Of a DNA stretch of 12,488 nucleotides, positions 6,239 to 12,488 are shown one piece after another (the stretch's first letter is position 1; the number at the start of each line of letters is the position of its first letter). The notes beneath the pieces were generated by a model. The model was not told the origin of the DNA and ran no database searches. It saw nothing but the letters and a program-made list of their open reading frames with translations. The stretch is from Tannerella sp. (GTDB lineage Bacteria > Bacteroidota > Bacteroidia > Bacteroidales > Tannerellaceae): assembly GCA_031289445.1 (NCBI GenBank), contig JAITPL010000066.1, forward strand, positions 1 through 12,488, given 5' to 3'. The position numbers and the translations under genes are program-made.

Positions 6239-7372
6239 TTATAAGTTGTTAGTTTTTCGTTTCTTTTCGTGGTGTGCCTCTGCCCTCGAAAGTCCGATAA
6301 ACACAGACGAAAGCATAGTGAATACGTAGGCCTGCAGATATGCCACCAGAATCTCCAGCAAGCCCATAAACACGGCAAGTATGATAGCAAAGGCGCTCAT
6401 TCCCGTATGTGCCGCTACGCCCATCTTGGCGGTAACGAAGATGATACAGGTCAGCGAGATGGCTATGGCATGGCCGGCGGTGATGTTGGCAAACAGACGG
6501 ATAGTCAGCGCAAAAGGCTTGGAGAAGACGCCAAAAAACTCTATCAACGGCATAAACGGTATCGGCACTTTCATCCACAAAGGCACATGAGGCCAGAAAA
6601 TCTCTTTCCAATACTCGCGGTTACCTTTCAGATTCGTCGCCAGCATGGTGCAAAGAGCCAATACTATCGTGATACTGATATTGCCGGTAACGTTGGCGCC
6701 ACCGGGGAAAAACGGTATCAATCCGATGATGTTATTGATAAAAATAAAGAAGAAAGCGGTCAGCAGATACGGCGAGTAGAGGGCATAATCCTTGCCGATG
6801 CACTTCTTGATTATATCGTCTTCGACGCTCATCACAAACATCTCAATAGCTCCGGCGAAGCCTCCGGGAGCGGCATGTCGAGGATGACGGCGATACCAGC
6901 GGGCAACCGGGAGAAATATCAAAAGCATTACTGTCGAGTTGACAATCAACGCAAAAGCAATTTTTGTGATTGAGAGGTCGATAGGCCGCACCTCCTTGCC
7001 TGCCGCGTCAAGTTCTACTATCTTGCCTTTATTGTCGCCCGACTCGGCTATACGGAAACCTCTGTATGCCTCGCCATGTTCCAAATGCGACGACATGAAA
7101 ACATTCGGTCCGCTCGTTCTGGATATTACAATAACAGGCAGATATACAGATATATGATGCTCGTTCACAGTCGTGATATGCCACCAGTAAGCGTCTTCAA
7201 TATGCTCGAAAATCAAGTCTTTAATATTCGGGTCGTCGCTTGCAGCTTGAGGTTGCGCCTCGGATTCGGATTCGGCTACGGCCACGACGCCGGACGCAGT
7301 TGACCGATTGACCGCAAACGCTGTCAATAACAGGCTTATAGCTATGTACTTAAATATGATATTCCACTTCAT
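6239..7372 (-). CDS. atpB: ATP synthase a subunit with long N-terminal extension
   Basis: Membrane stator subunit forming the two proton half-channels against the c ring. At 377 residues it is about 100 longer than the E. coli protein. The extra part is a signal-peptide-like segment (MKWNIIFKYIAISLLLTAFA, cut probably near residues 21-28) and a hydrophilic, probably extracytoplasmic domain to about residue 130; Bacteroidetes a subunits commonly have this. Transmembrane helices follow from about 135. The essential arginine is Arg292 in FALTIRLFANITAGHAIAISL, with His301 where E. coli has Glu219. LQAYVFTMLSSVFIG (346-360) matches the conserved last helix, including Gln347. The ATG at 7372 lies 23 bases inside the end of the upstream AtpI-like gene, suggesting coupled translation. 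Confidence 0.96.
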   Translation of the reverse strand: MKWNIIFKYIAISLLLTAFAVNRSTASGVVAVAESESEAQPQAASDDPNIKDLIFEHIEDAYWWHITTVNEHHISVYLPVIVISRTSGPNVFMSSHLEHGEAYRGFRIAESGDNKGKIVELDAAGKEVRPIDLSITKIAFALIVNSTVMLLIFLPVARWYRRHPRHAAPGGFAGAIEMFVMSVEDDIIKKCIGKDYALYSPYLLTAFFFIFINNIIGLIPFFPGGANVTGNISITIVLALCTMLATNLKGNREYWKEIFWPHVPLWMKVPIPFMPLIEFFGVFSKPFALTIRLFANITAGHAIAISLTCIIFVTAKMGVAAHTGMSAFAIILAVFMGLLEILVAYLQAYVFTMLSSVFIGLSRAEAHHEKKRKTNNL

Positions 7373-7787
7373 ATTCTTTAGTCAATTTATGTCGTCTGTC
7401 AATATTATAGATTATAAAAATTTTTATTCCCATAAAGAAAATATAAAAGATGCTGAACGCCAAAAGCATTGCATATCGTTCAATATCAACAAGATAGCTG
7501 TATGCCACCATTATCATGCCCGATAGCAGCATCTGGCTGACATTGAAGAGCATCAGCCTTGCAATTGCGCGTCCCGGGTGGATTTTGCGGCGTTTAATTT
7601 GTCGCATGACAAGCAGCAATACAACTCCAAGAATGAGGAAATAAAGCAGGATAAAAAAGAGCAGAGGGGTGAAATGCGAGGGAAAGAAGATGCGTATCAC
7701 ACCGAGTTCAACTATGCCGAAAACCATTATCCATGCGATAACAACTCGCGACAGCTTTGGTATTATATAAACGTTATAGACTGTCAT
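7350..7787 (-). CDS. AtpI-like four-helix membrane protein of the atp operon
   Basis: A 145-residue protein with four predicted transmembrane helices, at about 14-34, 40-61, 76-99 and 105-128, and basic cytoplasmic loops (RQIKRRKIH after helix 2, RRHKLTKE after helix 4). Sequence alone does not identify it. Its position just before atpB is where AtpI stands in many bacteria, and Bacteroidetes operons carry a hypothetical membrane gene here. AtpI-type proteins help assemble the c ring; that role is inferred from context. Its ATG overlaps the atpC stop as ATGA and its end overlaps atpB by 23 bases. It is therefore locked into the operon on both sides, which argues strongly that it is a real gene. 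Confidence 0.8.
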   Translation of the reverse strand: MTVYNVYIIPKLSRVVIAWIMVFGIVELGVIRIFFPSHFTPLLFFILLYFLILGVVLLLVMRQIKRRKIHPGRAIARLMLFNVSQMLLSGMIMVAYSYLVDIERYAMLLAFSIFYIFFMGIKIFIIYNIDRRHKLTKEYEVEYHI

Positions 7788-8131
7788 GGCTGCAATTGTT
7801 TAGGCTGTTCGATACATACGGTCAGGATGTTGTTGAGCATCTCCACAAAACCGCTCTCAATCGCAATGCTTTGTGCTTCGAAAGCGGTTGCAGTTGCGGA
7901 AACGGTTGTAGTTGTAGTTGCAGTTGTGGAAGCAGGGGCAGTTGCAGAAGTAGCTGCATTTGCTCTTGCTCTTGCCGGGAAGTAAACTATTTCGCCTCGT
8001 TTCAGTGTCGAGATAAGTGGCGCATGAAGCGAATAAACGGCAAATGAACCTGCCTCGCCGGGGAAAGTAGCATGAGCAACCGCCCCGTCGAATATCGTTC
8101 CTGTCGGCGAAAGTATCTTCATCTCTATCAT
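7784..8131 (-). CDS. atpC: ATP synthase epsilon subunit with Ala/Thr-rich insertion
   Basis: Foot of the central stalk, joining gamma to the c ring. The N-terminal beta-sandwich is clear: KILSPTGTIFDGAVAHATFP (residues 5-24), GEAGSFAVYSLHAPLISTL (25-43) and RGEIVYF. The sandwich then normally continues straight to its last strands, here AFEAQSIAIESGFVEMLNNILTVCIE. Between them residues 53-83 are an unusual Ala/Thr/Ser-rich stretch encoded by near-hexameric DNA repeats. The C-terminal helical domain that inhibits ATP hydrolysis in other bacteria is absent, as in short Bacteroidetes epsilons. The start is ATG 8131, four bases after atpD; ATG 8122 (Met4) is equally possible. The stop overlaps the next gene as ATGA. 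Confidence 0.92.
   Translation of the reverse strand: MIEMKILSPTGTIFDGAVAHATFPGEAGSFAVYSLHAPLISTLKRGEIVYFPARARANAATSATAPASTTATTTTTVSATATAFEAQSIAIESGFVEMLNNILTVCIEQPKQLQP
7883..7975. repeat. Low-complexity repeat tract inside atpC
   Basis: On the plus strand this tract consists of imperfect units of the form GTTGCA, GTTGTA, GTTGCG and similar. It encodes ANAATSATAPASTTATTTTT and its flanks on the minus strand. The pattern fits expansion by replication slippage in frame; length variation between strains is likely. Confidence 0.7.
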
Positions 8132-8135
8132 ATCT

Positions 8136-9738
<1,603 letters not shown>

Positions 9739-9752
9739 CAGCCGAATTAATC

Positions 9753-9827
9753 GAATTGTTAGCTCAGTTGGTTCAGAGCATTACCTTGACAGGGTAGGGG
9801 TCGCCGGTTCGAGTCCGGCACAGTTCA
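9753..9827 (+). tRNA. tRNA-Val(GAC)
   Basis: A complete 75-base cloverleaf. The acceptor stem GAATTGT (9753-9759) pairs with ACAGTTC (9820-9826), with one T-G pair, and the discriminator is A9827. The D arm is GCTC/GAGC; the anticodon stem TTACC/GGTAG encloses TTGACAG, giving anticodon GAC for valine codons GUC and GUU. The variable loop is five bases and the T arm GCCGG-TTCGAGT-CCGGC. CCA is not encoded. lon begins 20 bases after the discriminator. Confidence 0.96.
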
Positions 9828-9831
9828 CTTG

Positions 9832-9838
9832 AAGGAGA
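9832..9838 (+). promoter_or_regulatory. Strong Shine-Dalgarno of lon
   Basis: AAGGAGA lies 9 bases before the lon ATG. Such a clear anti-16S match is unusual in Bacteroidetes, where most genes (including the atp genes here) lack one. It fixes the lon start and begins only four bases after the tRNA 3' end. Confidence 0.7.
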
Positions 9839-9847
9839 TAATTAATT

Positions 9848-12271
9848 ATGTTATACAAGAAGCAAGTATCGGAGGAAGAGATGGAGGAAGGGCTTATCGC
9901 TTTGCCGATCTTAATGGAATGCGATAAGGATGAAGATTTTTCGGACGGAGTGGAAAAGATGGGCAAGACCCTGCCAATCCTGCCGCTACGAAATACCGTA
10001 CTTTTTCCGGGTGTAGCCATGCCTGTCGTCGTTCTTCGCGCCAAAGCCATGCGTCTTATTCGCTATGCGGTGAAGAAAAACACCATGATAGGCATCTCCT
10101 GCCAGAAAACCCCCGATACCGACGAGCCGGGATACGACGACGTCTATCATATAGGTACAATAGCGGAGGTGATGCGCATTCTCGAGATGCCCGACGGCTC
10201 GACTACAGTTATTGTGCAGGGTAAGAAACGCTTCGAGCTTGAAGCGATTATCGAAACGGAGCCTTATATTAAAGGTACGGTCAGGTCGTTGACGGATACG
10301 CGCGCGAAGAAAAAAGACCGCGAATTTGAAGCTTTGATTTCAACTATCAAAGACTTGACAATCAAAATATTATCTTCTACACTAAACCCGCCTCGCGACA
10401 TTATTTTTGCCCTTCGCAACAATCAAAACGACATGTATCTTGTAAATTTTGCATCATGCAATTTGGTTAACGACGCATCGGTACGGCAGGAATTGCTGGA
10501 AATCAATGACTTGCGTGAACGCGCATACCGTTTGCTTGTCATTCTTAACCATGAGAATCAGTTGCTTGAGCTTAAGACCTCGATACAGCTGAAGACGCAT
10601 GAAGACATCAACAAGCAGCAGAAGGAATATTTTCTGCAACAGCAGATAAAAGCTATTCAAAAGGAGCTTGGGCACGAGAACAGTAACGAGATAGACGTCA
10701 AGGATATACGCACCAAGGCGAAGAAGAAAAAGTGGTCGAAGGAGGTAGGCGAGACTTTTGAACAGCAGGTCGTCAAACTCGAACGGCTGCATCCGCAATC
10801 ACCCGATTATTCCACACAGTTTCAGTATATTCAAACCGTACTCAACCTGCCGTGGGGCGAGTACAGTAATGATAACTTCAACCTCAAACGTGCCGAACGT
10901 ACCCTTGACCGCGACCATTACGGCATGGATAAAGTCAAGGAACGTATCATCGAACATATTGCAGTCCTGATATTGAAGAAAGACATGCATTCGCCTATCA
11001 TCTGCCTCTACGGCCCTCCCGGAGTAGGCAAGACTTCTCTGGGCAAATCAATAGCCAAGGCGCTGAATCGCAAGTATGTACGCATGTCGCTCGGAGGCTT
11101 GCACGACGAGGCCGAGATTCGCGGTCACAGGCGTACTTATGTAGGCGCTATGGCGGGCAGGATAATCGAGAATATTAAAAGAGCGGGTACATCAAATCCT
11201 GTCTTCGTACTTGATGAAATCGACAAGGTAGGCTCCGACTTCAAGGGCGACCCGGCGTCGGCTATGCTCGAAGTGCTCGACCCCGAACAAAACGAGCATT
11301 TTCATGACAACTATCTTGATATAGACTTCGATTTGAGCAGGGTGATGTTTATAGCCACCGCAAACAGTCCGGCCAACATCTCGCAACCTCTGCTCGACCG
11401 TATGGAACTTATCGAGGTCAGCGGTTATATAGCCGAAGAAAAGATGCAAATAGCCTCAAAGCACCTTATACCGCGGCAGACAGAGGCGCACGGCATTGCC
11501 GACAAAAAAATCAAATTCGACAAGCCTGCTCTGCGATTGATAATTGATTCATATACTCACGAGAGCGGCGTCCGCGAACTTGAGAAAAAGATAGCTAAAA
11601 TATTACGCAAAATAGCGCGCAAGATAGCTTTGGGCGAGGAAACAGCGCCGTTGATTACGGTTGAAGAGGTGCATAAATATCTTGGCGCCGAGGAATATAC
11701 GCCCGACAAGTATCAAGGTAACGGATATACCGGCGTGGCAACCGGACTGGCCTGGACTGCCGTTGGCGGCGAGATACTTTTTGTAGAGACAAGTCTCAGT
11801 AAGTTCAAAGGCTCGAAACTGACGGTTACAGGCAATTTGGGTGACGTGATGAAGGAATCGGCGGCTATAGCCATGGAATATGTGCGTTCACATGCCGCTT
11901 CTATCGGCATTGACGAGGATGCTTTTGAAGACCGCAGCATACATATTCATGTGCCTGAGGGCGCTATTCCGAAAGATGGACCGAGCGCCGGCATAACGAT
12001 GGTTACATCGCTCGTTTCGGCGTTCACCAATCGCAAAGTGCGCAAGTGTCTTGCAATGACCGGCGAGATGACGCTTCGCGGCAAGATAATGCCTGTAGGC
12101 GGTATCAAGGAAAAAATGCTTGCCGCCAAACGCGCAGGCATCAAGGATATAGTCCTGTCAATAGAAAACAAAAAGAACATAAGCGAGATAAAGGAAGAAT
12201 ATCTCAAAGGCCTCACCTTCCATTATGTTTCGGATATATCCGAAGTCATCGACTATGCGGTACTGAAATAA
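9848..12271 (+). CDS. lon: ATP-dependent Lon protease (LonA type)
   Basis: Cytoplasmic hexameric AAA+ protease that degrades misfolded and selected regulatory proteins. It is 807 residues, a normal LonA length. After about 40 acidic extra residues, the N-terminal substrate-binding domain begins at LPILPLRNTVLFPGVAMPVV (42-61) and runs to about 240. A helical coiled-coil region (YFLQQQIKAIQKELG, 261-275) follows. The AAA+ module carries Walker A GPPGVGKT (389-396), Walker B VFVLDEID (452-459) and FIATAN (501-506) as sensor 1. The protease domain has the catalytic dyad Ser713 in PKDGPSAGITM and Lys754 in GGIKEKMLAAKRAG. The ATG at 9848 follows a strong Shine-Dalgarno. It lies directly behind tRNA-Val and probably shares its promoter; no heat-shock-type site is recognisable. 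Confidence 0.97.
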   Translation: MLYKKQVSEEEMEEGLIALPILMECDKDEDFSDGVEKMGKTLPILPLRNTVLFPGVAMPVVVLRAKAMRLIRYAVKKNTMIGISCQKTPDTDEPGYDDVYHIGTIAEVMRILEMPDGSTTVIVQGKKRFELEAIIETEPYIKGTVRSLTDTRAKKKDREFEALISTIKDLTIKILSSTLNPPRDIIFALRNNQNDMYLVNFASCNLVNDASVRQELLEINDLRERAYRLLVILNHENQLLELKTSIQLKTHEDINKQQKEYFLQQQIKAIQKELGHENSNEIDVKDIRTKAKKKKWSKEVGETFEQQVVKLERLHPQSPDYSTQFQYIQTVLNLPWGEYSNDNFNLKRAERTLDRDHYGMDKVKERIIEHIAVLILKKDMHSPIICLYGPPGVGKTSLGKSIAKALNRKYVRMSLGGLHDEAEIRGHRRTYVGAMAGRIIENIKRAGTSNPVFVLDEIDKVGSDFKGDPASAMLEVLDPEQNEHFHDNYLDIDFDLSRVMFIATANSPANISQPLLDRMELIEVSGYIAEEKMQIASKHLIPRQTEAHGIADKKIKFDKPALRLIIDSYTHESGVRELEKKIAKILRKIARKIALGEETAPLITVEEVHKYLGAEEYTPDKYQGNGYTGVATGLAWTAVGGEILFVETSLSKFKGSKLTVTGNLGDVMKESAAIAMEYVRSHAASIGIDEDAFEDRSIHIHVPEGAIPKDGPSAGITMVTSLVSAFTNRKVRKCLAMTGEMTLRGKIMPVGGIKEKMLAAKRAGIKDIVLSIENKKNISEIKEEYLKGLTFHYVSDISEVIDYAVLK

Positions 12272-12274
12272 ATA

Positions 12275-12314
12275 ACTGTTCTCCTGTTGGGTGATACGTG
12301 GAAAATGGAACAGT
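12275..12314. repeat. Inverted repeat after lon
   Basis: ACTGTTC (12275-12281) and GAACAGT (12308-12314) are perfect complements separated by 26 bases, starting 4 bases after the lon stop. There is no T-run behind the second arm (CGGGGCGGG follows), so it is at most a weak terminator or a 3'-end structure. Confidence 0.3.
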
Positions 12315-12389
12315 CGGGGCGGGCAGCTTACAAGATAATAACCGAATAGTTATGCGATTGTTAATAAATATTATGACGAAGTCAGGAAA

Positions 12390-12418
12390 TTGACGACATT
12401 GGCGTTCGTCAAGCCAAT
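12390..12418. repeat. Two interleaved inverted repeats
   Basis: TTGACGA (12390-12396) pairs with TCGTCAA (12406-12412), and ATTGGC (12398-12403) pairs with GCCAAT (12413-12418). The stems interleave, with no bases left between the second arms, so they are probably alternatives rather than a simultaneous pseudoknot. Neither is followed by a good T-run. Role unknown. Confidence 0.3.
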
Positions 12419-12424
12419 AATCGC

Positions 12425-12458
12425 TTTGGGGGAGAAAAATTGTTTTGGGGAGAAAATT
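12425..12458. repeat. Imperfect direct repeat, likely next gene's upstream region
   Basis: TTTGGGGGAGAAAAATT (12425-12441) recurs as TTTGGGGAGAAAATT (12444-12458). No reading frame is supported between lon and the window end. A TTTG at 12470-12473 could be the -33 half of a plus-strand promoter whose -7 element would lie beyond the window. Confidence 0.3.
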
Positions 12459-12488
12459 TACGGAAAAAGTTTGTAGATATAAAATTTT

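Noticed and set aside
6249..6611. Second minus-strand frame of 120 residues inside atpB
   Set aside because: It is out of frame with the well-supported atpB and shows no conserved sequence.
7578..8047. Plus-strand Cys/Ser/Gly- and Val/Ala-rich frames opposite atpC
   Set aside because: They are alternative readings of the low-complexity tract inside atpC, with no start signals.
9781..10050. Minus-strand frame ending in CAGLEPATPTLSR
   Set aside because: This ending is the antisense of tRNA-Val arms, a common false gene; the rest lies opposite the start of lon.
12352..12393. 13-codon plus-strand peptide (MRLLINIMTKSGN)
   Set aside because: No ribosome-binding site, promoter or conserved context supports it.

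Overview
The window reads as a chromosomal segment from a member of the Bacteroidota, most likely the order Bacteroidales. Three signs point there. The promoters follow the Bacteroidetes pattern of TTTG about 19-21 bases before TAnnTTTG. The ATP synthase genes run in the order beta, epsilon, membrane protein, a, c, b, delta, alpha, gamma. The a subunit has a long N-terminal extension that begins with a signal peptide.

Layout, left to right. Positions 1-500 are an accessory scar: two decayed gene ends carrying winged-helix domains meet tail to tail, next to a cluster of TGTCGCGA inverted repeats. Positions 497-2178 (minus strand) hold a complete AbiEi/AbiEii pair, a type IV toxin-antitoxin or abortive-infection module. 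It has its own well-formed promoter and a small palindrome at the antitoxin start codon. Positions 2179-2417 are a mosaic spacer with a second, degraded copy of the abiEi start region, a short tandem repeat and two weak hairpins that could end the ATP synthase transcript. Positions 2418-9656 (minus strand) are the full F1Fo ATP synthase operon, transcribed atpD, atpC, an AtpI-like membrane gene, atpB, atpE, atpF, atpH, atpA, atpG. Spacing is tight and two junctions overlap. All F1 and Fo subunits are present with their key residues, and the c-subunit pattern predicts proton coupling.

Between atpD and the next gene lies a 96-base divergent regulatory region in which the same 12-base promoter core, TACTTTTGCAGC, occurs on both strands. 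On the plus strand it drives a tRNA-Val(GAC) gene (9753-9827), followed after only 20 bases by lon (9848-12271), an ATP-dependent protease of the LonA type. The last 217 bases hold no gene, only inverted and direct repeats and perhaps the upstream half of the next promoter.

Most of the window is core housekeeping sequence. The points of real interest are a low-complexity Ala/Thr insertion in the epsilon subunit, the tRNA-lon junction, the duplicated abiEi start region, and the repeat cluster with gene remnants at the left end. I see no clearly new multi-gene system: the AbiE pair is the only defence-type locus and it belongs to a known family.
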